Shown one piece after another: positions 45,593 through 56,007 of a stretch of 64,000 nucleotides of DNA. Below the pieces are notes generated by a model. It was not told the DNA's origin. It was given only the letters and a program-made list of their open reading frames with translations, and did no database searches. Within the stretch, counting starts at the first letter, position 1. Every line of letters starts with the position of its first letter. The DNA comes from Holophaga foetida DSM 6591 (GTDB taxonomy: Bacteria; Acidobacteriota; Holophagae; Holophagales; Holophagaceae). Position numbers and translations under genes: made by a program. The DNA lies in contig NZ_KI912268.1 in NCBI RefSeq assembly GCF_000242615.2, positions 2,689,911-2,753,910 on the forward strand. Direction: 5' to 3'.

Positions 45593-46569
45593 GCGGGCTG
45601 CAGGGACACAGGGTCTTCGTCACGGGGGCCACGGGGCTCGTGGGGTCCTGGCTCTGCCGTCGGCTGCTGGCGGAAGGGGCCCAGGTCATCGCCTTGGTGC
45701 GGGACTGGGATCCCCAGAGCGAGTTCATCCGGAGCGGCGACAGCCAGCGCTGCACCGTGGTCTCCGGCGCCCTGGAGGACTACGCCACCCTGGAGCGGGC
45801 CATCAGCGAGCACGAGGTGGACACGGTCTTCCACCTGGGGGCCCAGGCCATCGTGGGCACCGCCCACCGCAGCCCCCTCCTGACCTTCGAGAGCAACATC
45901 CGGGGGAGCTACAACCTCCTGGAGGCCTGCCGGGTCCATGCCTCCCTCGTGAAGCGGGTGGTGGTGGCCTCCAGCGACAAGGCCTACGGCGAGGCCGAGG
46001 TGCTGCCCTACACCGAGGACATGCCCGCCAACGGCCGCCATCCCTACGATGTCTCCAAGAGCTGCACGGACCTCCTGGCCCACACCTACACCCAGACCTA
46101 CGGCCTCCCGGTGGCCGTGGCCCGCTGCGGGAACATCTACGGCGGGGCGGACCTGAACTGGAGCCGCATCGTCCCGGGCACCATCCGTGGTGTCCTGGAG
46201 AACCGGGCCCCGGTTCTGCGCTCGGACGGCACCTTCACCCGGGACTACCTCTATGTGGAGGATGTGGTGGACGCCTACCTGGCCCTGGCGGCCTCCGCCG
46301 ACCGGGAGGGGGTGCGGGGCGAGGCCTTCAACTTCAGCCCCGAGCGCCAGATGAGCGTGCTGGAGCTGACCCGCCTGATCCTGGAGCTCATGGGGCGACC
46401 GGATCTGGAGCCCGTCATCCAGAACACGGCCCAGGGGGAGATCCGGGATCAGTATCTGGACGCCTCCAAGGCCCAGCGGGTGCTGGGATGGTCCTGCCGC
46501 ATCGGCCTGAAGGAAGGGCTGGAGCGCAGCATCGCCTGGTACCGGGCCTACCTGGGGAAGGGCGCATGA
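45589..46569 (+). CDS. rfbG: CDP-glucose 4,6-dehydratase
   Basis: 326 residues from ATG 45589 (coupled by ATGA to rfbF). SDR fold with [24 protein letters not shown], catalytic ASSDKAYG and YDVSK, and the RfbG-typical [20 protein letters not shown] with [19 protein letters not shown]. Converts CDP-glucose to CDP-4-keto-6-deoxyglucose. Stop overlaps the next gene by ATGA. Confidence 0.92.
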   Translation: MSGLQGHRVFVTGATGLVGSWLCRRLLAEGAQVIALVRDWDPQSEFIRSGDSQRCTVVSGALEDYATLERAISEHEVDTVFHLGAQAIVGTAHRSPLLTFESNIRGSYNLLEACRVHASLVKRVVVASSDKAYGEAEVLPYTEDMPANGRHPYDVSKSCTDLLAHTYTQTYGLPVAVARCGNIYGGADLNWSRIVPGTIRGVLENRAPVLRSDGTFTRDYLYVEDVVDAYLALAASADREGVRGEAFNFSPERQMSVLELTRLILELMGRPDLEPVIQNTAQGEIRDQYLDASKAQRVLGWSCRIGLKEGLERSIAWYRAYLGKGA

Positions 46570-47870
46570 AGGCACCGGAACTCCGCGAACAGATCCTCTC
46601 CCTGGTGGAGGAGTACGCCCGGGCCCAGTGGCCCGAGGCGCCCTTTCAGCCGGGCCAGAGCGCCGTGCCCGTGAGCGGCAAGGTCTTCGACGGGGCGGAT
46701 GTCCGGAACCTGGTGGATGCCAGCCTGGACTTCTGGCTCACCACGGGCCGCTTCGCCCGGGACTTCGAACCCCGCTTCGCCGCCTTCATGGAGCAGGGCT
46801 TCTGCTCCCTGGTGAACTCCGGCTCCAGCGCCAACCTCGTGGCCCTGGCGGCCCTGACGTCCCCCAGCCTGGGGGAGAAGCGGCTGAAACCGGGCGATGA
46901 GGTCATCACCTGTGCCGCCGGCTTCCCCACCACCGTGAACCCCATCCTCCAGCACCAGCTGGTGCCGGTCTTCCTGGATGTGGACATCCCCACGTACAAC
47001 CTGGACGTGACCCGCCTGGAGGAGGCCGTCGGGCCCCGGACCCGGGCCATCATGGTGGCCCACACCCTGGGCAACCCCTTCGACCTGGATGCGGTGATGG
47101 AGGTGGCTCGGCGCCACGACCTCTGGGTGATCGAGGATTGCTGCGACGCCGTGGGGGCCCGGTACCGGGGGCGCATGGTGGGAACCTTCGGACACCTGGC
47201 CACGGTGAGCTTCTACCCGGCCCACCACCTGACCATGGGGGAGGGCGGGGCCGTGCTGACCTCGGACCCCAAGCTGAAGAAGCTGGTGGAGAGCTTCCGG
47301 GACTGGGGCCGGGACTGCTGGTGCGAGCCGGGCTGCGACAACACCTGCCGGCACCGCTTCGACTGGCAGCTGGGGGAGCTGCCCCAGGGGTACGACCACA
47401 AGTACACGTACAGCCACATCGGGTACAACCTGAAGCTGACGGACATGCAGGCGGCGGTGGGGCTGAGCCAGCTGGAGAAGCTGCCGGGCTTCATCGAGCG
47501 GCGGAAGGAGAACTTCGCCTACCTCCTGGAGGGTTTGAAGCCCCTGGAGGAGCACCTGATCCTGCCGGAGCCGACGCCCCAGAGTGATCCCAGCTGGTTC
47601 GGCTTCCTGCTGACCCGGCGGGAGGGCTGCCCCCGATCGCGGAACGAGCTCATCCAGGCCCTGGAAGGGGCCAGGATCGGCACGCGGCTCCTCTTTGGGG
47701 GCAACCTGCTGCGCCAGCCCGCCTACCAGGGGATCCCCCACCGGGTGGTGGGGTCCCTGGAGGGGGCGGACCGGGTCATGCGGGACACCTTCTGGGTCGG
47801 GGTCTATCCCGGACTCGACGAGGCGCGGCTGGACTACATGGTCCAGACCCTGCTGGCCTGCCTCCGATGA
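46566..47870 (+). CDS. rfbH: CDP-6-deoxy-4-ketoglucose 3-dehydrase (RfbH/DdhC)
   Basis: 434 residues from ATG 46566 (ATGA overlap with rfbG). It belongs to the DegT aminotransferase fold, but the PLP-binding Lys is replaced by His: the motif is [12 protein letters not shown] with H220/H221. The Fe-S cysteines follow ([18 protein letters not shown]251, C253, C257, C261), as in the [2Fe-2S] PMP-dependent E1 enzyme. It removes the C3 hydroxyl with an E3 reductase partner; no E3 (AscD/DdhD-like) gene is in this window. Product: CDP-4-keto-3,6-dideoxyglucose. Confidence 0.95.
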   Translation: MKAPELREQILSLVEEYARAQWPEAPFQPGQSAVPVSGKVFDGADVRNLVDASLDFWLTTGRFARDFEPRFAAFMEQGFCSLVNSGSSANLVALAALTSPSLGEKRLKPGDEVITCAAGFPTTVNPILQHQLVPVFLDVDIPTYNLDVTRLEEAVGPRTRAIMVAHTLGNPFDLDAVMEVARRHDLWVIEDCCDAVGARYRGRMVGTFGHLATVSFYPAHHLTMGEGGAVLTSDPKLKKLVESFRDWGRDCWCEPGCDNTCRHRFDWQLGELPQGYDHKYTYSHIGYNLKLTDMQAAVGLSQLEKLPGFIERRKENFAYLLEGLKPLEEHLILPEPTPQSDPSWFGFLLTRREGCPRSRNELIQALEGARIGTRLLFGGNLLRQPAYQGIPHRVVGSLEGADRVMRDTFWVGVYPGLDEARLDYMVQTLLACLR

Positions 47871-49000
47871 GCTGCCGGAGCTGTGGTGGCGCCTTTCATC
47901 CAGCCCCCCTGCTGGCCTTTGCCGGCATGCCCAAGGCGGCCCAGTTCCTCCCGGGGCCGGAGGATCTGGCCACGGAGCGGGGAGTGGACCTGGTGGTCCG
48001 TCAGTGTGCCCACTGCGGCCTGGTGCAGCTGGAGGGGGAGCCGGTGCCCTACTTCCGGGAAGTGATCCGGGCTTCCGCCTTCTCTCCCGAGATGGGGGCC
48101 TTCCGGCGGGAGCAGTTCCGTGGCTTTGCCGAGCGGTACGGTCTCCAGGGAAAGCGGGTCCTGGAGGTGGGCTGCGGCCGGGGCGAGTACCTGGATCTCC
48201 TCCGGGAGGTGGGCATGGAGGCCCGGGGCCTGGAGGCGGCGCCCCAGAACCATCCCCATGTCACCGAGGGTTTCATCTCCGAGGGGGATCCCCTCTCGGG
48301 CGAGGCGCCCTTTGCGGCCTTCTTCATCCTGAGCTACCTGGAACACCTTCCCGAGCCTCTGGAGGCCCTGCGGGCCATCCACGCCCACCTGGAGGAAGGC
48401 GCCCTCGGGCTGGTCGAGGTCCCCAACTTCGATCTGATCCTGGAGCAGGAGCTCTTTTCCGAGTTCATCCCGGACCACCTCTGCTACTTCACCGAGGCCA
48501 CCCTCCGGGTGCTCCTGGAGCGGGCGGGTTTCGAGGTGGTGGCCTGCGAGGCCGTCTGGCATCGCTACATCCTCTCGGCGACGGTGAGGCGGCGGGAGCC
48601 CCTGGATCTCAGGGCCTTCCGATCCCGCCAGGAAGGCCTGACCCGCGAGCTGCAGTCCTTCGTGCGGGGGGTCGCGTCTGCGGCGGTCTGGGGTGCCGGA
48701 CACCAGGCCCTCGCGCTCCTGGCCCTGGCGGACCTAGCGCCTCACCTGCGCTACGTGGTGGATTCCGCCCCCTTCAAGCAGGGCCGGTATACCCCGGCCA
48801 CTCATCTCCCGATCCGTTCCCCCGAGGCCCTGGAGACCGATCCCGTGGAAGCGGTCCTCGTGATGGCGGCCAGCTACTCGGATGAAGTGGCAGGCATCCT
48901 GCGGGAGCGCTTTGGGCAGCGACTCCGGATTGGCATCCTGCGGGACTGGGGCATTGAGATCGCAAGCCCAGGGCATCCAAGAAATGAGGTCCAGTCATGA
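47867..49000 (+). CDS. zinc-ribbon class I SAM methyltransferase with C-terminal Rossmann-like domain
   Basis: 377 residues, starting by ATGA overlap. N-terminal zinc motif (CRSCGG, then CAHCG), a SAM-binding core with [15 protein letters not shown] and YLEHLPEP, and a C-terminal domain with [15 protein letters not shown] resembling the nucleotide-sugar C-methyltransferase C-terminal domain (Methyltransf_14). Family members methylate sugar C-3 or similar positions. Here it probably modifies the rfbFGH-derived sugar. Paralogue of the gene at 54764. Confidence 0.85.
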   Translation: MSCRSCGGAFHPAPLLAFAGMPKAAQFLPGPEDLATERGVDLVVRQCAHCGLVQLEGEPVPYFREVIRASAFSPEMGAFRREQFRGFAERYGLQGKRVLEVGCGRGEYLDLLREVGMEARGLEAAPQNHPHVTEGFISEGDPLSGEAPFAAFFILSYLEHLPEPLEALRAIHAHLEEGALGLVEVPNFDLILEQELFSEFIPDHLCYFTEATLRVLLERAGFEVVACEAVWHRYILSATVRRREPLDLRAFRSRQEGLTRELQSFVRGVASAAVWGAGHQALALLALADLAPHLRYVVDSAPFKQGRYTPATHLPIRSPEALETDPVEAVLVMAASYSDEVAGILRERFGQRLRIGILRDWGIEIASPGHPRNEVQS

Positions 49001-50100
49001 CGGGAATCCCCCCCCTTTCCCCGGATGAGAACGCCAAGCGCAACCAGCTCCAGCGGGAGAAACCCAAGGTTTACGAAAAGATCCTGCGCTTCGACGAGAA
49101 GGTGGAGCGGGGCGAGAGCATCGCCATCCTTCAGTTCCAGTACGACTATGCCTGCAACTTCAGGTGCCAGCACTGCTGCATTACGCGGCTCCAGGAGAAG
49201 GGCCAGGACAGGAAGCTCCGGAGTTTCGGAATCCCGGAGGTGCGGGAGCTGGCCCGGCAGGCCGACGAACTGGGCCTGGCCCAGGTGGTCATCACCGGTG
49301 GCGAGCCCCTGGTGTTCCCGGACTTCGACCAGATCGTGGAGGCCCTGGATCCCAGCCGCTTCTACATCACCTCCGACACCAACGGGTGGTTCCTGGACGA
49401 GGCCAGGGCCAAGCACCTCAAGGCCATCGGGGTGGACAAGATCCAGCTCAGCCTGGACAGCCTCAATGCCGAGGAGCACGACGCCTTCCGGCGCAAGCCC
49501 GGGTCCCACGCTCGGGCGCTTCGGGCCATCGACGCGGCCCAGGCCGCGGGGCTGAACCTGCTCATCGCCACGGTGGTGACCAAGCAGCGGATCCGTTCGG
49601 AGGAGTTCATCGAATTCCTGGAGTTCGGCAAGGCGCGGAAGGTGCCGATCTTCGTGACCTACGCCAAGCCCGTGGGGGCCTGGGAGGGCAACTACGACGT
49701 GATGATCACGCGGGAGGACATGGACTACCTGCGGCAGCTGGAGCAGCGCTACCAGGTGTTCACCCATCTGACCCCCGCCTACGGGATGGATCTGGGGTGC
49801 ATCGCAGTGAAACGGATGGTCTCAGTCACCAAGTTCGGCGACGTGATGCCCTGTCCCTACATCCACACCTCCCTGGGGAACTTCTTCCAGGAGCCCCTGA
49901 AGGAGATCCTGGAGCGGGGCATGAAGCTGAAGTGCTTCAGCGGCCATGTGGACACCTGCCTCATCGCCGAGGACCGCCACTTCATCGAGGAGGTGGAGGC
50001 CAAGAAGATCTACGGCAAGCCCCTGCCGGTGCCCTGGGATCAGGTCTTCGGGCCGGAGGACTTCTCCGATGGGCAGCCGTCCCCTGTGCCCGGGGAGTAG
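48997..50100 (+). CDS. radical SAM protein with C-terminal cysteine region
   Basis: 367 residues, coupled by ATGA. CxxxCxxC is at C53, C57, C60 (YACNFRCQHC), followed by ITGGEPLVFPD (GGEP motif) and TSDTNGWFLDE. The C-terminal region has C-rich segments (DLGCIAVKRMVSV, MPCPYIHTS, KCFSGHVDTC) consistent with an auxiliary Fe-S or SPASM-like fold. Substrate unknown; located inside a sugar operon, so likely sugar or carrier modification. Confidence 0.82.
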   Translation: MTGIPPLSPDENAKRNQLQREKPKVYEKILRFDEKVERGESIAILQFQYDYACNFRCQHCCITRLQEKGQDRKLRSFGIPEVRELARQADELGLAQVVITGGEPLVFPDFDQIVEALDPSRFYITSDTNGWFLDEARAKHLKAIGVDKIQLSLDSLNAEEHDAFRRKPGSHARALRAIDAAQAAGLNLLIATVVTKQRIRSEEFIEFLEFGKARKVPIFVTYAKPVGAWEGNYDVMITREDMDYLRQLEQRYQVFTHLTPAYGMDLGCIAVKRMVSVTKFGDVMPCPYIHTSLGNFFQEPLKEILERGMKLKCFSGHVDTCLIAEDRHFIEEVEAKKIYGKPLPVPWDQVFGPEDFSDGQPSPVPGE

Positions 50101-50103
50101 CGG

Positions 50104-51774
50104 ATGTCGTTGACTGGGCCTGTGCGGCGAATCCTGTTTCTGGTCCCCCCGAACATCACGTTCCAGGAGTTCCTGCATCCACCTTCAAACGTGAAGCATG
50201 TACAGCAGGCCGATGGGCGTGTCCTGGGCTCTGTGATCACGGATATTCCGCTCGGGGTGATCTCCTTGAGCGCCTACGTCAAGAAGCATGCTGAGGTGGA
50301 AACCCGGCTGATCGATTTCAATGTGTACCTGAATCGCGAGAAGAACTTCAGGGCCGATTCATTCCAGGAGTGCTTCTCCCAGGTGCTCCAGGGGAGGGAT
50401 GTGCAGGCTTTCAATCCGGAAATCGTGGCCATCTCTGCCCAGTTTGCGCCTTCGTACCAGAACTTCCTGGACCTCGCTGCGTGTAGCCGACAGGCCTTCC
50501 CGGACGCCCTCGTGCTGGGAGGGGGCAATCTGCCGACGGCTGTGCACCAGGACATATTCCGTGATTCCGAGGCCATCGATGCCATCTGTTTCGGGGAGGG
50601 GGAGAAGGCTTTTCTGGCTCTGGTGCAGTCGGGCGATCCAAGGTCCAGCCTGAGGGGGAACGCATCCTGGGTCACCCGGGAGAATGCGGGTAGTCCTGAG
50701 GCCTGCCATCACGATTTCATCTGGGATCTGGACGAAATCCCTTTCCTGGATTATTCCCTGCTGGATCTGGAAGGGTACGACCTCAATCCGACCATGCACT
50801 ACTACACGGCGGGGGACGCGGGGCGAAGGGGAATACCCATGATGACCTCGCGCGGCTGTCCCTTTCGGTGCATCTTCTGTGCTGCCCATCGGACCCATGG
50901 GCGGGAGATGCGGTATCACAGCGTATCCCGCGTTATCGAAGATGCTGCGAGGCTCCAATCCGAATTCGGGGCGGAAACCATGATCATCCTCGATGATCAT
51001 TTCATGGCTGATCCGAGGCGGGCCTATGAAATGGTGGAAAGGCTCTTCGGAATGGGCCTGGCTCTTTTCTTCCCCAATGCGCTTGCGGTTTACGCCCTTG
51101 ATCGGAAATTCCTGGAGCTGCTCGCAAGGGTGGGCGTGACCCAGGTGATTCTTGCGGTGGAGTCCGGAAGCGAGCGGGTGCTCAGGGAAGTCATGCACAA
51201 ACCCCTCAATCTGGGCATCGTTCAGCGGGTGGCTGCCGACTGCCGGGAGCTGGGGATCTATACCGACTGCAATATCCTCATCGGCCTGCCGGGCGAGACC
51301 CCGGCGGATATCGAGGAAGCCCGCGAATTCCTGAAGACCATCCATGCGGATTGGTTCCGGATCAACGTGGCCACCCCGCTTCCGGGCAGTGAGATGTATG
51401 AAATCTGCGAGGAACGCCACTACTTCAAGGAAGATCCCCTCTTCGGGAATTACAAGAAGGCCGTCATTGAAACGGAGGACTTCACGGCTCAGTATATTCA
51501 AGATATGAGCTATATGATGAATATAGAGCTTAATTTTGTCTTTAATGCCAACATGAGGCTTGGGCGGTTCGATACGGCATTGAATGGGTTTAATAATGTT
51601 ATAAAAGCCAAGCATGATCACCCTTTAGCCCACTATTATTCAGGTGAATGCTACCGGGAGCTTGGAAACCAAGCCCGCGCCGAGGAATCCTTTGGACTTG
51701 CAAGGCGATTCGCGCAGGGTAATGTTTTTTGGGAAAATATTATTACGATGTTTAATATCCCTGTATTCCGGTGA
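50104..51774 (+). CDS. B12-binding-type radical SAM protein with C-terminal TPR-like tail
   Basis: 556 residues. N-terminal region (about 1-190) with the cobalamin-binding-domain pattern of B12 radical SAM enzymes (NPEIVAISAQFAPSYQNFLDL, ALVLGGGNLPT, CFGEGEKAFLALVQ). Radical SAM motif C252, C256, C259 (SRGCPFRCIFC), then ILDDHFM and AVESGSERVL. The last about 90 residues have helical repeat character (FDTALNGFNNVIKAKHDHPLAHYY), TPR-like. The C-terminal 100 codons are AT-rich and unlike the rest of the operon. Class may be P-methyl/C-methyltransfer or lipid/sugar modification; not resolved. Confidence 0.8.
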   Translation: MSLTGPVRRILFLVPPNITFQEFLHPPSNVKHVQQADGRVLGSVITDIPLGVISLSAYVKKHAEVETRLIDFNVYLNREKNFRADSFQECFSQVLQGRDVQAFNPEIVAISAQFAPSYQNFLDLAACSRQAFPDALVLGGGNLPTAVHQDIFRDSEAIDAICFGEGEKAFLALVQSGDPRSSLRGNASWVTRENAGSPEACHHDFIWDLDEIPFLDYSLLDLEGYDLNPTMHYYTAGDAGRRGIPMMTSRGCPFRCIFCAAHRTHGREMRYHSVSRVIEDAARLQSEFGAETMIILDDHFMADPRRAYEMVERLFGMGLALFFPNALAVYALDRKFLELLARVGVTQVILAVESGSERVLREVMHKPLNLGIVQRVAADCRELGIYTDCNILIGLPGETPADIEEAREFLKTIHADWFRINVATPLPGSEMYEICEERHYFKEDPLFGNYKKAVIETEDFTAQYIQDMSYMMNIELNFVFNANMRLGRFDTALNGFNNVIKAKHDHPLAHYYSGECYRELGNQARAEESFGLARRFAQGNVFWENIITMFNIPVFR

Positions 51775-51794
51775 TTAAGATGCGGAGTGAATCT

Positions 51795-53384
51795 ATGGCC
51801 CACGATAATGATTTGCCTCAGCAGTCGGATACCACACGCTTTTCCCTGGACGAGGCGAAGCCGCTGATCAGCATCCTGGTGCACAATTATGAAGCTTCAG
51901 AGCTGTCCCAGTGTCTCGATTCCATAGTCCAGCAGAGCCGGATCTCTCCGTGGGAAGTCGTCTTCTGCGATGACGCTTCGGTGGATGGAGGCTGGGCCAT
52001 CGCCAATGAATATGCCGCAAAGTACCCAGGGCAGTTCACGGTGAGTCGAAATAGGGTAAGCATGGGCTCCGCTGCCAATCGCCGGAAAGGGCTTCAGTTA
52101 TGCAAGGGTGAGTACTGTGTGGAACTCACGGCAACGGCTGAGTTTGATGCCGATTACGCTGCCGAGGTGCTTGAATCCTTTTTGGTGGATAAATTTATTG
52201 AACATACCTACATCTTCAGGCTCAAGCGTGTTAACGCATTCATTCCACAGCATAATCCGATTCGTGTTCAGCCAGAGCACGCAAGGTCTCGGAAGCCTCT
52301 TGTAAGTATATGTGTTTATAACTATAATTATGGTCGTTATCTTCGTCAGTGTCTTGGAAGTATTTTTACACAGACTTATTCGAATATTGAAGTTTGCTTC
52401 TCTGACAATGCCTCGACAGATGAATCCTGGGAAATTGCGCTGGAATTCGCGGAAAAGTACCCAGGCAAGATGAGCTTGACGCGAAATCGGATGAATTTTG
52501 GTCCGAATGCAAACCTGTACAACTGCACCTTGAACATGCGCGGGAAGTACCTTCTGAAGCTCTGTTCCGATGATGCGATCCTGCCGGAGTTTGTCGAACG
52601 CTGTCTGGGTGCGCTTGAAACTCATTCGGATGCAGCTTTCGCGATGGTTCATCGGACGATCCTGGATGAAGAGGGCCGTGTCTCCCATGAAGCGCCCTTC
52701 TACGACCAGTCCTGTCTGATCCCGGGATCGTCCAAAGCAGCGGTATACATGATGTCTTCCGTAAATCCCAGCATCTCCCAGATCCTTTACAAGATCGAAA
52801 AGGCTGAAGGGAAGCGGATGGCTGGCAACCTGAACGACCGGTGGTTCGGGGACAGGATCATGGATTTTCACATTTGTTGCGATTACCCCATGGTCTACAT
52901 CAAGGAACCCCTGCTGCTCAATCGGGTCCACGGGAACAGCGAGAGCTCCAAGATGGAGGGGAACCTCCTGCAGTGCATCGGGGAGTACGTGCTGCTGCAC
53001 CAGTTGGCCGATATAGCTGACAACTATGAGCACATGCAGACGGCCAGCGAGCGGCTCCAGCCGGCCATCGAAAAGCTCGGAAGTCTCTGCCTCAGGTACT
53101 GTCTGAGGAGTCTCCTGGCTGGCGATGAGCGTGGGGGGCGCCGCTATTTCCACCTTGCCGCTGCGATTCATCCCGAGATCTCGGAGCAATCTGCATACAA
53201 GGAAATGCTTCCGTATTGGGGACTAGAGGACTCTGGCCGGAAGACCTTACTGGAGCAATTGAGGGGGCTTGCCCAGTTGGAGCGGCGGACGGTCTCCTAC
53301 CCGCCGCCCCCTGGGAGCGTGCCCTTGTCGGACGCGATCCCGCGGGGCAAGGATCAATGTCTCAGTTTCTCAAATAAGGGATAG
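51795..53384 (+). CDS. tandem GT2 glycosyltransferase
   Basis: 529 residues from ATG 51795, with GGAG 7 nt upstream. Two GT-A (GT2) domains in series: the first (about 20-150) has ILVHNYEASELSQCLDSI and CDDASVDG but TATAE where the metal DxD is expected; the second (about 170-400) has ICVYNYNYGRYLRQCLGSIF, SDNASTDES and CSDDAI. The first may be inactive or a pseudo-domain. The segment 52160-52440, at the domain junction, is conspicuously AT-rich. Adds sugars to a surface glycan; substrate unknown. Confidence 0.8.
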   Translation: MAHDNDLPQQSDTTRFSLDEAKPLISILVHNYEASELSQCLDSIVQQSRISPWEVVFCDDASVDGGWAIANEYAAKYPGQFTVSRNRVSMGSAANRRKGLQLCKGEYCVELTATAEFDADYAAEVLESFLVDKFIEHTYIFRLKRVNAFIPQHNPIRVQPEHARSRKPLVSICVYNYNYGRYLRQCLGSIFTQTYSNIEVCFSDNASTDESWEIALEFAEKYPGKMSLTRNRMNFGPNANLYNCTLNMRGKYLLKLCSDDAILPEFVERCLGALETHSDAAFAMVHRTILDEEGRVSHEAPFYDQSCLIPGSSKAAVYMMSSVNPSISQILYKIEKAEGKRMAGNLNDRWFGDRIMDFHICCDYPMVYIKEPLLLNRVHGNSESSKMEGNLLQCIGEYVLLHQLADIADNYEHMQTASERLQPAIEKLGSLCLRYCLRSLLAGDERGGRRYFHLAAAIHPEISEQSAYKEMLPYWGLEDSGRKTLLEQLRGLAQLERRTVSYPPPPGSVPLSDAIPRGKDQCLSFSNKG

Positions 53385-53387
53385 GTC

Positions 53388-54710
53388 ATGGATTACCCCG
53401 ATGACATCCAGGATTTCCTGAACAGGGCCCGTCGAGGTGATCGTCTGGATCCGCAGGTGTTCGTGGACTACACCAGGCGCTTCAGCTCCATCATCCTTTG
53501 GGGGGCGGGCAACCTCGGGACTGCGATAGGCCGCAAGCTCCTGGATCTCGGCGTTCCGGTTGCCGGGTACTGGGACACCCAGGCGGATCGGATCAGGACG
53601 CGCAACGGCCTCGAGGTGGTGGTGCCCTTTTCCGGTGACCTGGACAAGGACGCCACCCTCATCATCTTCTGCATCGGCAATGTGGCCATGGGGCCCAATG
53701 TCTTCCGCCAGCTTGCGGAAAACGGCTGGAATCATGTGGTCCACGGGAATGATCTGCTACAGGGCCTCCTCTGTCCCCTCTCTTCGGAAGGCCCAGCGCT
53801 CACGGGGATCTGCAATCAGTTGGACATCTGCAGCGTATGTTCCTGTGAACGGCTGGACAACATCGTTCGCGCTGGTGCGGCACGGAGGCACCACATCGAC
53901 CAGGAGGAACTCCTCTCCTTCGATCGCGTGCACTTTATCGTGAACAATGTGTGCAACCTCAAGTGCAAACACTGCTTTATCTACATCAATAGCTATCGTA
54001 GCGAATGGAAGCAGAACGTGCCGCTGGGGCAGATGCTGCAGGACATCGATGTGGTGATGGGTGCGGTCCATTCCTTCGGGGTCGTGAACATCTTCGGGGG
54101 TGAACCCTTCCTGAGGAAAGACATCGGGCAGGTGGTGGAGCGGGTCCTCGCCCATGACAATTTTGGTGCAGTCATCGTCAACACCAATGGCACGGTTCCC
54201 ATCGATCCTAGCCAACTCGCGAGCCTGAAGGACGAGCGGATCCGACTGGCATTCTCGAATTATCTTGAGGTTCTGGATGAGGATAAACGCGCGCTCTTCC
54301 AACGGAATCTCGAGGTGGCCCTGGCCGAGGGGGTGAATGCGAAATGTCAGAATGCACTTCCCACCTGGAATATGTCTTCGACCCTCGAACGCAAGGGGGA
54401 TTCGGTCGAGACGATGGCAGCAAAGAAACACGCCTGCGGGGTGCGGTTCCTGTACGTATTCAACGGCAAGGTGTTCCCATGCGCCTTTGCGATGTCCATT
54501 CACGATCTGCGCATTGCCGATTACCCTTCGGATTATCTGAGCCTGGACCCCGGGAAGACCCCAGAACAAATCCGCGCGGGCATCCGGGAGCTCATTGAAC
54601 GGACCCACTACGGGGCCTGCGGTCATTGCGAGGCCTTCGGATCTCCTCTCCTGACGGGGAAAGCCGCCGAACAGGGCTTCGATTCCCGCTACCGACTGCC
54701 AGAGCCCTGA
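53388..54710 (+). CDS. 440-residue radical SAM protein with N-terminal Rossmann-like domain, copy A
   Basis: 440 residues. N-terminal domain (about 30-130) with WGAGNLGTAIGRKLLDLG, like the nucleotide-binding tail of sugar C-methyltransferases. Then an unusual cluster C142, C148, C151, C153 (CxxxxxCxxCxC, ICNQLDICSVCSCERL), followed by the radical SAM motif C189, C193, C196 (CNLKCKHC), GGEP 238-241, and C-terminal cysteines C350, C365, C411, C414. The architecture is identical in the 56008 paralogue down to cysteine numbering. Reaction unknown; the pattern suggests auxiliary clusters and a sugar-nucleotide partner. No frame breaks. Confidence 0.82.
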   Translation: MDYPDDIQDFLNRARRGDRLDPQVFVDYTRRFSSIILWGAGNLGTAIGRKLLDLGVPVAGYWDTQADRIRTRNGLEVVVPFSGDLDKDATLIIFCIGNVAMGPNVFRQLAENGWNHVVHGNDLLQGLLCPLSSEGPALTGICNQLDICSVCSCERLDNIVRAGAARRHHIDQEELLSFDRVHFIVNNVCNLKCKHCFIYINSYRSEWKQNVPLGQMLQDIDVVMGAVHSFGVVNIFGGEPFLRKDIGQVVERVLAHDNFGAVIVNTNGTVPIDPSQLASLKDERIRLAFSNYLEVLDEDKRALFQRNLEVALAEGVNAKCQNALPTWNMSSTLERKGDSVETMAAKKHACGVRFLYVFNGKVFPCAFAMSIHDLRIADYPSDYLSLDPGKTPEQIRAGIRELIERTHYGACGHCEAFGSPLLTGKAAEQGFDSRYRLPEP

Positions 54711-54763
54711 AAGGGGACCCGGATCATTCAGGGCCGTACTCATTTGATTGAAGGAAGCTGCTC

Positions 54764-55993
54764 ATGCCAACGACCCCCGTCCCCTCGGATCTGCCCTCCG
54801 CCCACACCGGGAAGGTCATTCCTGTGATACGCCCCTGCCCCGTGTGCGGTGGCGGGGCTTCGACCCTTCTCCGGCGATTGGAGCTGATGGTTCCGGAAAG
54901 TCTGCGCTTGCAGAATTCCTTCGCGATCATGGCCTGTTCGGATTGCGGGGCGGTTTTCCACGATGTGCAGCATCAGGATGATCGGGAAAGCTATTACGAA
55001 ACCTACACGGGGTCCGAGTCGCTTCAATACGAAGTCATGCCGGATCAAGCAGCCTTCAATGACATGACACTCCGGTTTCTCGAGCAGGCTGGCTTGGAGC
55101 CAGAGAAGCATGCCATTGCAGACATCGGCTGCTCTTTTGGCATCACGCTCCTGGCACTGAAGGAGCGGGGCTTCAAGGACCTGTTTGCCATTGATCCCGA
55201 TCGGGCTGCGATAAGATACCTGGCTTCCCAGGGGGTGCCTGGACGTCATGGTCTGGCAACAGAAGAGTTACCAGAGCTTGAAGGCCGGTTCGACCTGATC
55301 ATTCTGAGGCATGTCCTGGAGCACCTGGAATCCCCCTTGCAGGCCATCCGCAATGTGGTGAAATGGCTCAAGCCGGAGGGGCGAATCTATATCGAACTTC
55401 CGGATCTCTCACGCTATCGCCAATGTGCCCCTTTCCCTGGCTTCTTCTTCGAGTTCGAGCACATCAATCATTTCAGCCTTGTTTCGCTGATGAACCTGAT
55501 GCGCGAATTCAGCCTTGTCCGGTGCGAGTCGACCCCGGATATCTACCCCTGCATGCGGGCCCTGTTCGAGAAATCCACACTTGAACGGAAGATCTGTCAT
55601 TCGGCGGCCGACGCCTCCTTCGTAGAGGATTGCCTGCTGCACCCGAGCGGAAAGGGAGGCCAGGTCCTGGCCAACATCCAGAGCCTGGGGGATCGGGAAA
55701 TCGCCCTCTGGGGGGTATCGGTCTTCGTCTACCGGATGCTCACGCACACCCCTCTGAAGCACTGTTCAATCCGACACCTGGTGGACAGCAACCCCCAGCG
55801 TCAGGGCGAGAAGATCATGGGGTTGACCGTCAAAGAGCCGGAGAGTCTGCGGTCCTTTCGGGGTGACATCGTGATCTGCGGCGAGAATTCCATGGGAAGC
55901 ATTCAGCGCGCTGTCCGCGCCATGGGCCTGGACAACCGGGTCGTGTGCCTGATGGAAACGCAGGGCGCTGACTCCTTCGACCCAATGCCATAA
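54764..55993 (+). CDS. zinc-ribbon methyltransferase, paralogue of 47867
   Basis: 409 residues. N-terminal zinc motif (CPVCGGG and CSDCG), SAM core with IADIGCSFGITLLALKERG and ILRHVLEHLESP, and a C-terminal nucleotide-binding-like domain (ALWGVSVFVYRML, VICGENSMGS). Like the earlier methyltransferase it is of the C-methyltransferase type. It lies between the two 440-residue radical SAM genes. Confidence 0.82.
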   Translation: MPTTPVPSDLPSAHTGKVIPVIRPCPVCGGGASTLLRRLELMVPESLRLQNSFAIMACSDCGAVFHDVQHQDDRESYYETYTGSESLQYEVMPDQAAFNDMTLRFLEQAGLEPEKHAIADIGCSFGITLLALKERGFKDLFAIDPDRAAIRYLASQGVPGRHGLATEELPELEGRFDLIILRHVLEHLESPLQAIRNVVKWLKPEGRIYIELPDLSRYRQCAPFPGFFFEFEHINHFSLVSLMNLMREFSLVRCESTPDIYPCMRALFEKSTLERKICHSAADASFVEDCLLHPSGKGGQVLANIQSLGDREIALWGVSVFVYRMLTHTPLKHCSIRHLVDSNPQRQGEKIMGLTVKEPESLRSFRGDIVICGENSMGSIQRAVRAMGLDNRVVCLMETQGADSFDPMP

Positions 55994-56007
55994 CCAGGTG
56001 AGCACCC

